Below, one piece after another: positions 17,955 to 26,764 of a DNA stretch of 34,922 bases (position 1 is its first letter; each line of letters opens with the position of its first letter). The stretch is from Rhodospirillaceae bacterium (lineage in GTDB: Bacteria; Pseudomonadota; Alphaproteobacteria; Rhodospirillales; Casp-alpha2): assembly GCA_018665815.1 (NCBI GenBank), contig JABJBP010000128.1, positions 1 through 34,922 on the forward strand, written 5' to 3'. Position numbers and translations under genes: made by a program. The notes below the pieces were generated by a model that searched no databases, had not been told where the DNA came from, and was given only the letters and a program-made list of their open reading frames with translations.

Positions 17955-17969
17955 TGCAAACGATTATCA
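17955..17969 (+). promoter_or_regulatory. Fur-box-like sequence
   Basis: TGCAAACGATTATCA compares with the 7-1-7 Fur consensus TGATAATGATTATCA: the centre and right half are perfect and the left half matches at four of seven bases. It lies just upstream of the predicted -35 of the cysE-suf promoter, where an iron-responsive repressor or activator could act. Confidence 0.4.
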
Positions 17970-17986
17970 ATCAAATGTTCCGTTGA

Positions 17987-18011
17987 ATACTTGACCATTC
18001 TAGTCGGCAAT
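17987..18011 (+). promoter_or_regulatory. IscR-box-like operator overlapping the -35
   Basis: The sequence ATACTTGACCATTCTAGTCGG matches the IscR type 1 pattern ATAnTTGAC-N7-GTCrg, with GAC at 17993-17995 and GTC at 18003-18005 seven bases apart. It overlaps the -35 hexamer, so bound [2Fe-2S]-IscR would be expected to repress the operon that encodes it. Confidence 0.7.
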
Positions 18012-18019
18012 CCTATATA
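17991..18019 (+). promoter_or_regulatory. Predicted sigma-70 promoter of the cysE-iscR-suf block
   Basis: TTGACC (17991-17996) and TATATA (18014-18019) are separated by exactly 17 bases. Transcription should start near 18026, leaving a leader of about 90 bases before cysE. No riboswitch structure was recognised in that leader. Confidence 0.65.
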
Positions 18020-18117
18020 ACGCTTATGGTTCAACGAGCCATTCCCGCAGACTGTTCATTGCGGGGTACCACGCGCGTTTTCCTTGGGAAACCCGCATAG
18101 AACATAGCCTAGGCGCC

Positions 18118-18843
18118 ATGGTTTTCAAGACTATTCGCGAAGATATCAAAGCTTATATGGAACGCGACCCCGCGGCCCGTGGTGCTGCGGAGATCATTCT
18201 ATGTTATCCGGGGTTCCATGCCTTGATCTGGTATCGCATCAGCCATTGGCTGTGGTCGCGTGGTTTTTACCTGAGCGGCCGGTTTTTGTCGCATGTTGGT
18301 AAAATTCTGACGGCGATCGAAATTCACCCCGGTGCGGAAATCGGGCGCCGGTTCGTCATCGACCATGGCACCGGCATCGTCATCGGACAGACCGCCGTGT
18401 TGGGTGACGATGTGACGCTTTATCACGACGTGACCTTAGGCGGTGTGGCGCCAAGCGTCGATTCGCAGGCCCAGGTCGGTCAAAAACGCCATCCGACCTT
18501 GGAAGAGGGCGTGATTGTCGGTTCCGGTGCGCAAATTCTTGGCCCCATTACCGTTGGCGCCCATGCCCGCATCGGCGCCAACTCGGTGGTCACGAAAGAC
18601 GTGCCTGCGTCGGTCACGGCGGTTGGCGTGCCGGCGAAGATTGTCATGCCGAAAGATAAAGAGCGGGCGAAAGAGTTTCAGGCCTACGCCACGTCGCTGG
18701 ACGACTGCCCGGACCCGGTATTGCAAACCATTGAGGCATTGCGGTCACAGGTATCGGCGCTCAGCAATCGAGTTAAAGAATTGGAGTCTGGTGAAGCCGA
18801 GGCGGTTGGTGAAGAAAAGCCCCACCGCAAACGGACCGGATAG
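18118..18843 (+). CDS. cysE: Serine O-acetyltransferase
   Basis: CysE transfers acetyl from acetyl-CoA to serine, giving O-acetylserine, the precursor of cysteine. The 241-residue protein is the short form, with a reduced N-terminal helical domain (E. coli has 273 residues). A left-handed beta-helix of hexapeptide repeats spans about 68-175. It contains the catalytic-region D82-H83 in [11 protein letters not shown]103 in [14 protein letters not shown] and GVPAKIV. The C-terminal tail has a short coiled-coil-like stretch ([19 protein letters not shown]), and the acetyl-CoA/cysteine-sensing tail is not obviously E. coli-like. As first gene after the IscR-box promoter, it ties cysteine supply to Fe-S assembly. 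The Shine-Dalgarno is weak. Confidence 0.93.
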   Translation: MVFKTIREDIKAYMERDPAARGAAEIILCYPGFHALIWYRISHWLWSRGFYLSGRFLSHVGKILTAIEIHPGAEIGRRFVIDHGTGIVIGQTAVLGDDVTLYHDVTLGGVAPSVDSQAQVGQKRHPTLEEGVIVGSGAQILGPITVGAHARIGANSVVTKDVPASVTAVGVPAKIVMPKDKERAKEFQAYATSLDDCPDPVLQTIEALRSQVSALSNRVKELESGEAEAVGEEKPHRKRTG

Positions 18844-18922
18844 GAACATTCACGCAAGTCGTCCGCTGACAGGAAACAGCATGGCGATGGCGGTTGAATT
18901 TTGGAAGTGAAGGGGAAGTGAA

Positions 18923-19399
18923 GTGAGACTCAGTACCAAAGGACGCTACTCTGTGATGGCAATGGTCGATCTTGCGACCCAATCGGATGGCAATCCCGTT
19001 GCCTTGGCGGATGTCGCCGAGCGCCAGGAAATTTCACTGTCTTATCTTGAACAATTGTTCGGCAAGCTCCGGCGCGGCGGATTGGTGAAAAGTGTCAGGG
19101 GGCCGGGCGGTGGGTATTTGCTGTCGCGCAGTGCCGCGGAAACGCGTGTCTCCGATATCATCATGGCGGTCGATGAGCCGATCAAGGCGACGCGCTGCAG
19201 TCCCGGTTCACCGGAAGGCTGCAAAACCAACAAGAGCCGATGTCTGACCCATGATCTTTGGGAGGAACTAGGCAATCATATTTATCTTTATCTGAGTTCC
19301 GTGTCGTTGGACGACGTGGTTGAGAAACGTGTTTTGGGGCGGAGCGGTCAGCTTTATCAGCCTGGCCACGCGGCCAGCCCGTTCGCCGCCGCCGAATAA
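18923..19399 (+). CDS. iscR: Rrf2-family [Fe-S] transcription regulator, IscR-type
   Basis: IscR binds a [2Fe-2S] cluster and, in that form, represses its own Fe-S assembly operon. The 158-residue protein has an N-terminal winged helix (MRLSTKGRYSVMAMVDLA, then ISLSYLEQLFGKLRRGGLVKS and the GPGGGYLL wing) and a C-terminal cluster-binding segment. The cysteines are C92, C100 and C107, with H110 in CLTH at the place of the E. coli His ligand. Spacing is C-x7-C-x6-C, wider than the C-x5-C-x5-C of E. coli. The start is GTG 18923 with AGGGG eight bases upstream. It lies between cysE and iscS, 79 bases after cysE. RirA is the alternative within the family, but the IscR-box upstream favours IscR. 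Confidence 0.9.
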   Translation: MRLSTKGRYSVMAMVDLATQSDGNPVALADVAERQEISLSYLEQLFGKLRRGGLVKSVRGPGGGYLLSRSAAETRVSDIIMAVDEPIKATRCSPGSPEGCKTNKSRCLTHDLWEELGNHIYLYLSSVSLDDVVEKRVLGRSGQLYQPGHAASPFAAAE

Positions 19400-19446
19400 C
19401 GCCGGCACGAACCAAGACTTTCGAAGGCTTAGGGATTTAGGAAGCC

Positions 19447-20577
19447 ATGACTGACATCGCCTATCTCGATCATAACGCGACGACCCCGGCGCGCCCCGAA
19501 GTGGCGCAAGCGGTGGCGGACGCGATGATGATGACCGGCGCCAATCCGTCATCGGTGCATGCTTATGGGCGCGCCGCGTTGAAGCGTGTCGAGGCGGCGC
19601 GTGCAGACATTGCCCGGCTGGCCGGCACGGAACCCGACAACGTGGTGTTCACGGGCGGCGGGTCTGAAGCCAACAACACAGTCATTTTGGGCGCCGGGCG
19701 CCGCCGTGTGCTGGTTTCCGCGACAGAACATTCGGCGGTGTTGAAAACCGCGCTGGTGCGTGCCGCCGATGCCGATGTCATTCCTGTTGATGATCAGGGC
19801 GTTGTCCACTTGGTGGCGCTGGCGGATTTGTTGGCCCAGAGCGACGAGCCGGCGTTGGTTTGCGTGATGGCGGCGAACAATGAGACCGGTACCCTTCAGC
19901 CGATCCCGGAGATCGTTAAAATTGCCCACGATGCCGGCGCCTTGGTGCATTGTGACGCCGTTCAGGCGGCCGGTAAGGTGGTGGTTGATTTCACCGCGTG
20001 GGGTGTCGATTTTATGGCGCTGACGGGTCACAAGATCGGCGGCCCGCAAGGCATTGGCGCGATCTTCAAACGACCTGGTCTAGCGCTGCGGAGTTTGATT
20101 ACCGGCGGTGGCCAAGAACGCGGCGCCCGGGCGGGAACGGAAAATGTCGCCGCCATTGTGGGCTTTGGCGTTGCGGCCCAACTGGTGGCGGAAAATCTTG
20201 AAACGTCAGCGCCTAGGATGGCTGAATTTCGCGACGCTCTGGAGGCGCAAATCAAGGAACTCTCGCTGGCGACGATGATCTTTTCCGCCGACGCGCCACG
20301 ATTGCCCAATACCAGCAATTTTTCATTGCCGGGCGTGCGCAGCGACACCCAGGTCATGAGCCTTGATTTGGCCGGTGTTGCGGTGAGTGCCGGATCGGCT
20401 TGTTCGGCGGGCAAGCTAGAGCCCAGCCATGTGCTTGATGCCATGGGGGTCGCGCCGGACATTTCAACGACCGCGCTTCGGGTCAGTTTTGGCTGGAATT
20501 CCGAGGCCGGTGACGTCGACAAATTTATCGAGGCCTGGAAAGGCCTTATTCCAGAGCGTGCTGAAACAGCGGCATAA
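19447..20577 (+). CDS. iscS: Cysteine desulfurase, NifS/IscS-like (group I)
   Basis: This PLP enzyme takes sulfur from cysteine as an enzyme-bound persulfide and releases alanine. The 376-residue protein has the N-terminal YLDHNATTP, a cofactor-contact segment ATEHSAVL, the PLP lysine K196 in TGHKIGGP and the catalytic C319 in [17 protein letters not shown]. The long flexible Cys loop marks the group I (NifS/IscS) branch, unlike SufS later in the cluster. AGGAAG stands before ATG 19447. No iscU or nifU scaffold gene is present in the window. The desulfurase may therefore feed SufBCD, or thiolation enzymes such as MnmA encoded 8 kb downstream; this is inference. Confidence 0.93.
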   Translation: MTDIAYLDHNATTPARPEVAQAVADAMMMTGANPSSVHAYGRAALKRVEAARADIARLAGTEPDNVVFTGGGSEANNTVILGAGRRRVLVSATEHSAVLKTALVRAADADVIPVDDQGVVHLVALADLLAQSDEPALVCVMAANNETGTLQPIPEIVKIAHDAGALVHCDAVQAAGKVVVDFTAWGVDFMALTGHKIGGPQGIGAIFKRPGLALRSLITGGGQERGARAGTENVAAIVGFGVAAQLVAENLETSAPRMAEFRDALEAQIKELSLATMIFSADAPRLPNTSNFSLPGVRSDTQVMSLDLAGVAVSAGSACSAGKLEPSHVLDAMGVAPDISTTALRVSFGWNSEAGDVDKFIEAWKGLIPERAETAA

Positions 20578-20612
20578 ACAAAAATTCAAAGTCATACGGG
20601 GAAGACAATAAA

Positions 20613-22070
20613 ATGGTCGCTACGGTTGAAACAGCGCAACAAGTTCAGGATTTCGCGGACGAGAAGTATAAGTACGGCTTCGTCACCGATATTGAGACTG
20701 AGTCCGCGCCGAAGGGGTTGAACGAAGACATCATCCGCTTCATTTCGGCAAAAAAGAAAGAGCCCGAATGGATGTTGGAAAGCCGGCTCAAGGCCTACCG
20801 CTATTGGTTGACCATGCCAGAGCCGGAATGGCAGAAACCCAATTTTCAGGCCATCGATTATCAGGACACCTATTATTTCTCGGCACCGAAATCCATGGCC
20901 GACGGGCCGAAAAGTTTGGATGAGGTCGATCCGGAACTTTTGCGCACATATGAAAAGCTTGGGATTTCGCTGAAGGAACAAGAACGTCTGGCTGGTGTCG
21001 CCGTCGACGTGGTGTTCGATTCGGTTTCCGTGGCGACGACATTTAAGGCGAAGTTGGAAGAGGTCGGTGTAATTTTCTGTCCGATTTCCGAAGCCATCGA
21101 GCGGGTGCCTGAGATGGTGCAGAAGTATATGGGAAGCGTCGTGCCCTATACGGACAACAAGCACGCGTGCCTGAATGCCGCGGTGTTCACCGACGGCTCG
21201 TTCGTCTATATCCCGAAGGGCGTCAAATGCCCGATGGAGCTGTCGACGTATTTCCGTATCAACGCCGAAAACACCGGTCAGTTCGAACGCACCTTGATCA
21301 TCGCGGACGAAGGTTCCTACGTCAGCTATCTGGAAGGCTGCACGGCACCCATGCGTGATGAAAATCAGTTGCACGCCGCGGTCGTCGAATTGGTCACCAT
21401 GGATGATGCGGAGATTAAATATTCAACCGTCCAAAACTGGTATCCGGGCGACGAAGAAGGGCGTGGTGGGATTTATAATTTCGTCACCAAACGCGGTGCA
21501 TGCCGGGGGCGAAACTCGAAGATTTCCTGGACCCAAGTGGAAACCGGCTCGGCGATCACCTGGAAGTACCCAAGTTGCATCCTGCAAGGTGACAATTCTG
21601 TCGGCGAGTTCTATTCCATCGCCATTACCAACAACCTGCAGCAGGCCGACACCGGTACCAAGATGATTCACCTTGGCAAAAACACCACGTCGCGGATCAT
21701 TTCGAAGGGAATTTCGGCGGGCCGTTCGGATCAAACCTACCGCGGTTTGGTCAGGATGGGGCCGAAGGCCACGGGGGCCCGAAATTACACGCAATGTGAC
21801 TCGCTCTTGATCGGCGATTCCTGCGGTGCGCACACGGTGCCCTACATCGAGAGCAAGAACCGCGACGCGATTGTCGAACACGAAGCAACGACATCGAAGA
21901 TCAATGAAGATCAATTGTTTTACCTGCGCCAACGCGGCATCGACGAGGAGGCCGCTGTGGCCCTGGTGGTCAACGGGTTCTGCCGTGATGTGTTGCAGCA
22001 ATTGCCCATGGAATTCGCCGTCGAGGCACAGAAATTGGTTGGAATCAGTCTGGAAGGCAGCGTCGGCTGA
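20613..22070 (+). CDS. sufB: Fe-S cluster assembly scaffold protein SufB
   Basis: SufB forms the SufBC2D complex, accepts persulfide sulfur from SufE and builds the nascent Fe-S cluster. The 485-residue protein keeps the family's key C-terminal region: [15 protein letters not shown] with C395 and C404, one of which corresponds to the essential E. coli Cys405, followed by [17 protein letters not shown]. The beta-helix core contains [19 protein letters not shown] and the YSTVQNW segment. GGGGAAG precedes the start at a suitable distance. It lies 35 bases after iscS and is part of the same block. Confidence 0.97.
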   Translation: MVATVETAQQVQDFADEKYKYGFVTDIETESAPKGLNEDIIRFISAKKKEPEWMLESRLKAYRYWLTMPEPEWQKPNFQAIDYQDTYYFSAPKSMADGPKSLDEVDPELLRTYEKLGISLKEQERLAGVAVDVVFDSVSVATTFKAKLEEVGVIFCPISEAIERVPEMVQKYMGSVVPYTDNKHACLNAAVFTDGSFVYIPKGVKCPMELSTYFRINAENTGQFERTLIIADEGSYVSYLEGCTAPMRDENQLHAAVVELVTMDDAEIKYSTVQNWYPGDEEGRGGIYNFVTKRGACRGRNSKISWTQVETGSAITWKYPSCILQGDNSVGEFYSIAITNNLQQADTGTKMIHLGKNTTSRIISKGISAGRSDQTYRGLVRMGPKATGARNYTQCDSLLIGDSCGAHTVPYIESKNRDAIVEHEATTSKINEDQLFYLRQRGIDEEAAVALVVNGFCRDVLQQLPMEFAVEAQKLVGISLEGSVG

Positions 22071-22118
22071 CGTTGGCTGTGGACACTGAAAAGACAAAGT
22101 AGAAGGTCATCAAAGCAT

Positions 22119-22868
22119 ATGTTGGAAATAAGAAATCTGCACGCCAGCGTTGACGGTACGAAAATTCTGAAAGGGATTGATCTGTCCATCGAAGCGGGTG
22201 AAACCCACGCGATCATGGGCCCCAACGGGTCCGGGAAAAGCACGCTTTCCTATGTATTGGCGGGGCGCGAGGGCTATGAGGTCACGGCCGGCGAAATCCT
22301 CTACAAAGGCAAGGACCTTACTGAATTGTCGCCTGAGGAACGGGCCGGCGAAGGCGTATTTTTAGCGTTTCAGTACCCGGTGGAAATTCCCGGCGTCTCA
22401 AACACGATCTTTCTCAAAGAAGCGCTGAATTCGATCCGCCGCTATCGGGGCGATGAGGATTTGGATGCTATGGCGTTCCTCAAGGTCGTTCGTCAGAAAA
22501 CCAAGGAGCTCAATATCTCCGACGACATGCTGAAACGCGCCGTCAACGTCGGTTTCTCGGGCGGTGAAAAGAAGCGCAACGAAATTCTTCAGATGGCGGT
22601 TCTTAATCCAGCGCTAGCGATCCTTGATGAGACCGACAGCGGGCTCGACATCGATGCGCTGAAGATTGTTTCCGATGGCGTCAATGCGCTGCGCGCACCG
22701 GATCGGGCGACGCTGGTCATCACCCATTACCAACGCCTGTTGGATCATATCGTGCCGGACCGGGTGCATGTTCTCGCGAAGGGCCGCATTCAGCGTTCTG
22801 GCGGTAAGGAATTAGCCCTGGAGTTGGAAGAGAAAGGCTACGCCGAATTCGCTGAGGCAGCGGCGTAA
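22119..22868 (+). CDS. sufC: Fe-S assembly ATPase SufC
   Basis: SufC is the ABC-type ATPase of the SufBC2D scaffold; its ATP cycle drives the conformational change that exposes the cluster-building site. The 249-residue protein has Walker A GPNGSGKS (34-41), signature SGGEKKR (147-153), Walker B LAILDE (166-171) followed by the SufC-typical TDSGLDIDAL, and H-loop ITHYQRLL. There are no membrane segments. AGAAGG lies upstream of ATG 22119. It is 48 bases after sufB and 14 bases before sufD. Confidence 0.97.
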   Translation: MLEIRNLHASVDGTKILKGIDLSIEAGETHAIMGPNGSGKSTLSYVLAGREGYEVTAGEILYKGKDLTELSPEERAGEGVFLAFQYPVEIPGVSNTIFLKEALNSIRRYRGDEDLDAMAFLKVVRQKTKELNISDDMLKRAVNVGFSGGEKKRNEILQMAVLNPALAILDETDSGLDIDALKIVSDGVNALRAPDRATLVITHYQRLLDHIVPDRVHVLAKGRIQRSGGKELALELEEKGYAEFAEAAA

Positions 22869-22882
22869 GGGCGGCAGAGCAT

Positions 22883-24232
22883 ATGACACAGAACGTCACA
22901 CCCGTCGAAGCCTTCGTCGCCGACTTTGAAGCCGTCAATGGCCTGTTGGCGGGCAATGATCTGCCGTGGCTGAGCTCGCTTCGGCGGAGCGGCATTGAAC
23001 AGTTTTCCGGTCAAGGGCTGCCGCACGCGAAGCTCGAAGCCTGGAAATACACACGCCTCCGGCCGTTGGAGGATACGTCTTTCAGGCCCGTGAATGACGC
23101 CGATGGTAGTGCCGGCGTCGCGTCCATTCCGGCGGTGCTGCCATCTGATTCAAGCCATCCGCGGATCGTGTTCGTCAACGGCACGCTGCGGCTGGATTTA
23201 TCGTGGCTTGATGCCTTGCCCGATGGCGTCAGCATCGAATCGCTTGGCCAAGTCATCGCGTCCGACCCAGAGTGGGTCGGCGCGCATCTTGGCCGGATCG
23301 GGCGATTAGACGGGCAGCCATTGACCGCCTTGAACACGGCAATGATGAATTGCGGCTGTGTCATCCGGGTGCGTCGCGGCGTCGTGGTCGAAGCCCCCAT
23401 TGAAGTGATCTATGTTGCCGGGCTGACAGATTCACCGGTTGCCTATCACCCGCGCAACCTGATCGTCATGGAAGAAAACAGTCAGGCGACCATTGTCAAA
23501 CTGCATGCCGGCTTGGGCGTTGGGGCCTATTTCGCCAATGCGGTGACCGAGGTTGAAGTTGGCGACGGTGCGACCCTCCGGCATTACCGGGTACAATCGG
23601 AAAACAGGGAGTCGACGCACCTTGCCAACTTGAATGTGCGGATTGGCAAGGACGCCACCTATGACGGCTTTGGCCTACACCTGGGCGGACGGTTGTCCAG
23701 GACCGACGTGTTCGCGCGCCTCGAAGGCGAGGGCGGGCATTGCGGGCTCAACGGTGCATACCTGATGAAGGGGCGCGAGCACTGTGACACCACCACGGTG
23801 ATTGAGCACCATGCCGCGCATACGACGTGCCGGGAGATTTTCAAGGGCATCCTTGACGATGAGGCGCGCGGTGTCTTTCAGGGCAAGATCATTGTCCACC
23901 CCGGCGCCCAGCAGATTGATGGCCATCAGCTGTCCAACGCGTTGCTGTTATCAGACCGGGCGGAAATGGATGCCAAGCCTGAATTGGAAATCTACGCCGA
24001 CGACGTCAAGTGTTCACACGGCGCGACGACCGGAAAGCTTGATGATACGTCATTGTTTTATTTGCGGTCTCGCGGCATTCCCGAAGCGTTGGCGCGCAAC
24101 CTGCTCATTCAATCGTTCCTCGCCGAAGTGATTGATGAGGTCAAGGATGAGGCCGTTCGCGAGGCCTTGATGGACAAGGTAATTCACTGGTTGCCGGCGC
24201 AATGCTTCCTGGCCGAGGAATGGACGAAATAA
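22883..24232 (+). CDS. sufD: Fe-S cluster assembly protein SufD
   Basis: SufD is the SufB paralogue in the SufBC2D scaffold and is needed for iron entry. The 449-residue protein has the N-terminal EAWKYTRLRPLE motif and the C-terminal core with KCSHGATTGKLDDTSLFYLRSRGI. Its H379 is the equivalent of the important E. coli SufD His360. The ATG is preceded by a G-rich AAGGGCGG. The stop TAA overlaps the sufS start as TAATG, so translation of the two is probably coupled. Confidence 0.95.
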   Translation: MTQNVTPVEAFVADFEAVNGLLAGNDLPWLSSLRRSGIEQFSGQGLPHAKLEAWKYTRLRPLEDTSFRPVNDADGSAGVASIPAVLPSDSSHPRIVFVNGTLRLDLSWLDALPDGVSIESLGQVIASDPEWVGAHLGRIGRLDGQPLTALNTAMMNCGCVIRVRRGVVVEAPIEVIYVAGLTDSPVAYHPRNLIVMEENSQATIVKLHAGLGVGAYFANAVTEVEVGDGATLRHYRVQSENRESTHLANLNVRIGKDATYDGFGLHLGGRLSRTDVFARLEGEGGHCGLNGAYLMKGREHCDTTTVIEHHAAHTTCREIFKGILDDEARGVFQGKIIVHPGAQQIDGHQLSNALLLSDRAEMDAKPELEIYADDVKCSHGATTGKLDDTSLFYLRSRGIPEALARNLLIQSFLAEVIDEVKDEAVREALMDKVIHWLPAQCFLAEEWTK

Positions 24233-25503
24233 TGAGTAAAATCCTGCCCCTTCAGGACGCCGGTCCGGGCGACAACTCTTTGACTGCTTTTGATGTCGAA
24301 AAAGTCCGTGCCGACTTTCCGATCCTGGCCCGCGAAGTTTATGGAAAGCCCTTGGTGTTCTTGGACAATGGCGCCAGTGCGCAAAAGCCGCGTGCCGTCA
24401 TTGATTGTGTCCGTGAAGTTTATGAAAGCTATTACGCCAACGTGCATCGCGGCGCCCATTACTTAAGCCAACGTTCTACTGATGCCTTTGAAGAAGCTCG
24501 CGTCACCGTCGCCAAATTCCTAAATGCGAAAACCGAAGACGAAGTGATCTTTACATCAAACGTCACCGAGGCGATCAATTTGGTTGCCGCGACCTGGGGC
24601 CGGAAATTTTTGGGTGAAGGCGATGAGGTGATCATCACCGAGATGGAGCACCATGCTAATATCGTACCGTGGCAATTGCTGCGCGAAGAAAAGGGCATTG
24701 TTCTGAAAATTGCCCCGATCCGCGATAACGGTGAGTTTGTCTTAGAAGACTTCAAGGCCTGCCTGAACCCGCGCACCAAATTGGTGGCAATCACCGAATG
24801 CTCAAACGTCTTGGGGTCCCGGGTGCCGATCAAAGAGGTCACGCGTTTGTCCCATGATCAAGGCGCCTTGGTTTTGGTCGACGGCGCCCAGGGCATCGTT
24901 CATCAACCGGTTGATGTGCAGGATCTGGATTGTGACTTCTATGCCTTCACCGGCCACAAGCTCTACGGGCCCAGCGGCATCGGCGCGCTGTACGGCAAAT
25001 GGGACGTGTTGAACACCATGCCGCCGTACCAAGGTGGCGGCGACATGATCGAGCGTGTGACGTTCGAGAAAACAACATTCAAGGAACCGCCGCACCGGTT
25101 CGAGGCCGGGACGCCGCCGATTGTTCAGGCCATTGGACTGGGCGCTGCGGTGAATTACGTTGCCGATCTGGGCATGGAGAATATCTCAGCCCATGAGCAC
25201 GGCATTCTCGCCTACGCCAATGAACGCCTGAAGGCTATTGAGGGCTTTAAGGTCGTCGGCGACGCGCCAGACAAGGCGGCGATCATTTCATTCTTGGTGG
25301 AAGGCCTGCACCCCTTTGACGTGGCCACGGTCCTTGATCGCCAAGGCGTGGCCGTCCGGGTCGGCCAGCATTGCGCCGAGCCGTTAATGGATCGGTTAGG
25401 GATTGAGGGCACGGTGCGGGCCTCGTTTGGGCTCTACAACACCCGCGAAGACGTCGATGCCTTGGCGGGGGCCATTGAGAAAGCCAAGGAGTTGCTGGCG
25501 TGA
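24232..25503 (+). CDS. sufS: Cysteine desulfurase SufS (group II)
   Basis: SufS removes sulfur from cysteine and passes the persulfide to SufE for SufBCD. The 423-residue PLP enzyme has VFLDNGASAQKP, the NVHRGAHYLSQRST segment, TEMEHHANIVPWQ, the PLP lysine K243 in TGHKLYGPSG and the catalytic C381 in VRVGQHCAEPLM, the short-loop group II arrangement. Upstream in-frame starts at 24202 and 24220 lie inside sufD. I chose ATG 24232, overlapping the sufD stop, because the family begins here. The stop TGA overlaps the sufE GTG start. Confidence 0.96.
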   Translation: MSKILPLQDAGPGDNSLTAFDVEKVRADFPILAREVYGKPLVFLDNGASAQKPRAVIDCVREVYESYYANVHRGAHYLSQRSTDAFEEARVTVAKFLNAKTEDEVIFTSNVTEAINLVAATWGRKFLGEGDEVIITEMEHHANIVPWQLLREEKGIVLKIAPIRDNGEFVLEDFKACLNPRTKLVAITECSNVLGSRVPIKEVTRLSHDQGALVLVDGAQGIVHQPVDVQDLDCDFYAFTGHKLYGPSGIGALYGKWDVLNTMPPYQGGGDMIERVTFEKTTFKEPPHRFEAGTPPIVQAIGLGAAVNYVADLGMENISAHEHGILAYANERLKAIEGFKVVGDAPDKAAIISFLVEGLHPFDVATVLDRQGVAVRVGQHCAEPLMDRLGIEGTVRASFGLYNTREDVDALAGAIEKAKELLA

Positions 25504-25943
25504 GCACGGAACTTTCCAATCTTGAGCGCTATCAGGAATTTGTCGATTCATTGGAATTGATCGACGACGAAGACATGCGCTTCGAATACATTATCGATAT
25601 CGGCAAGCGCGCCAATGACGATGACTTTCCGGAAGTCTTCAAGGTTGACGCCAATCTCATGCACGGCTGTATGTCGAAGGTTTGGATTGCTGATCGAATT
25701 GAGGATGGCCGCCACTATTTTTCCGGCTTTAGTGATGCCATCATCGTCAAGGGGCTGGTGACAATGATGATCGAATCGTTCAGCGGCCTGACCGGCGATG
25801 AGCTTCAGGACATCACTGCTGAGCACGTGCGCCATTTGAATCTCGGCGCGCTGACGACGCAGCGCCAGGTCGGCATGATGGCGATGCTTGAACATTTTCA
25901 AAAACTCGGCCGCAGGGCTGACGAAAGCCAAGCGGCGGAATAA
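25500..25943 (+). CDS. sufE: Cysteine desulfuration protein SufE
   Basis: SufE accepts persulfide from SufS and hands it to SufB, raising SufS activity. The 147-residue protein has the acceptor C57 in MHGCMSKVWI and the family's SDAIIVKGLVTMMI and HLNLGALTTQRQVGM segments. It starts with GTG 25500, overlapping the sufS TGA by four bases (GTGA), an arrangement that suggests coupled, balanced synthesis of the two partners. It is followed after 11 bases by sufT. Confidence 0.95.
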   Translation: MSTELSNLERYQEFVDSLELIDDEDMRFEYIIDIGKRANDDDFPEVFKVDANLMHGCMSKVWIADRIEDGRHYFSGFSDAIIVKGLVTMMIESFSGLTGDELQDITAEHVRHLNLGALTTQRQVGMMAMLEHFQKLGRRADESQAAE

Positions 25944-25954
25944 GGAAGATAGAA

Positions 25955-26353
25955 ATGGATCCCTACATGAACCCTTATGGCTCTCCCGGTGAGCCCGATA
26001 TGACGGAATTTTCCGAGACCATGGGCGAGCCTTTGGCGGAGGGCGTGACCATCGCCACCGAAGAACAGATGGTTGAGGCGATGCGCACGGTCTTTGACCC
26101 GGAAATTCCAGTCAATATCTATGACCTGGGGCTGATCTACACTTGTGATATCACCGCCGACGGGACCGTCAGCGTAGAAATGTCTCTGACCGCGCCGGGC
26201 TGCCCGGTGGCCGGCGAAATGCCGGGGATGGTAGCCAGCGCATTGGCGCCTCTGGAAGGCACGGGCGAGGTTACGGTGAAGATTGTTTGGGACCCGGCGT
26301 GGTCGCCGGATCTTATGTCCGAGGATGCCAAGCTTGCGCTCGGCATGTTCTGA
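25955..26353 (+). CDS. sufT: SufT / MIP18-family (DUF59) Fe-S maturation protein
   Basis: DUF59/SufT proteins assist maturation of Fe-S proteins and relate to eukaryotic MIP18/CIA2. The 132-residue protein has a divergent, Met/Pro-rich N-terminus of about 30 residues. The core motif FDPEIPVNIYDLGLIY follows, with D48, and then C83 in LTAPGCPVAGEM, the conserved reactive cysteine. AAGGAAG lies upstream of the ATG. It lies between sufE and sufA. Confidence 0.92.
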   Translation: MDPYMNPYGSPGEPDMTEFSETMGEPLAEGVTIATEEQMVEAMRTVFDPEIPVNIYDLGLIYTCDITADGTVSVEMSLTAPGCPVAGEMPGMVASALAPLEGTGEVTVKIVWDPAWSPDLMSEDAKLALGMF

Positions 26354-26394
26354 GCTTATCTAAAATCATTCCAAGTTACTGAGGACCAATAGAC

Positions 26395-26733
26395 ATGGAA
26401 CGTCCAGCACTACTGACATTGACCGACGCCGCCGCTGAGCACGTCCGCCATCTGATCGACGAAAGCGATACACCGGTCGCCGGGTTGCGGGTCGGGGTGT
26501 CTTCGAAAGGCTGCTCGGGCCTGTCCTACGTGTTTGAGTACGCGGAAGAAAAGAAGAAGCTCGAAGAAGAGATCGAATCAAAAGGCGTGAAGATTTTCGT
26601 CGACCCGGCTGCGATCATGTTCGTAATGGGCAGCGAAATGGATTACAAGGAAGACCGGCTGCAAAGCGGGTTTGTCTTCAGTAATCCGAATGCTAAGAAT
26701 GTCTGTGGTTGCGGCGAGAGTTTCTCAATCTGA
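26395..26733 (+). CDS. sufA: A-type Fe-S carrier protein (SufA/IscA family)
   Basis: A-type carriers receive clusters from the SufBCD scaffold and pass them to apo-proteins. The 112-residue protein has the three conserved cysteines, C40 in SSKGCSGLSY and C104 and C106 in VCGCGESF. A slightly extended charged segment (EEKKKLEEEIESKGVKI, 51-67) lies between them. GAGGA precedes the ATG. The gene is 41 bases after sufT and ends 31 bases before the ferredoxin start. The exact A-type subclass (SufA, IscA or ErpA) is judged from its location. Confidence 0.93.
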   Translation: MERPALLTLTDAAAEHVRHLIDESDTPVAGLRVGVSSKGCSGLSYVFEYAEEKKKLEEEIESKGVKIFVDPAAIMFVMGSEMDYKEDRLQSGFVFSNPNAKNVCGCGESFSI

Positions 26734-26764
26734 TCGTGTCGCCCCCCAGCTCGGAGTTCCCAGC

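Noticed and set aside
20592-21374. Open frame of 260 codons antisense to sufB
   Set aside because: It mirrors the sufB codon pattern, has no family similarity that I can see and no plausible start context.
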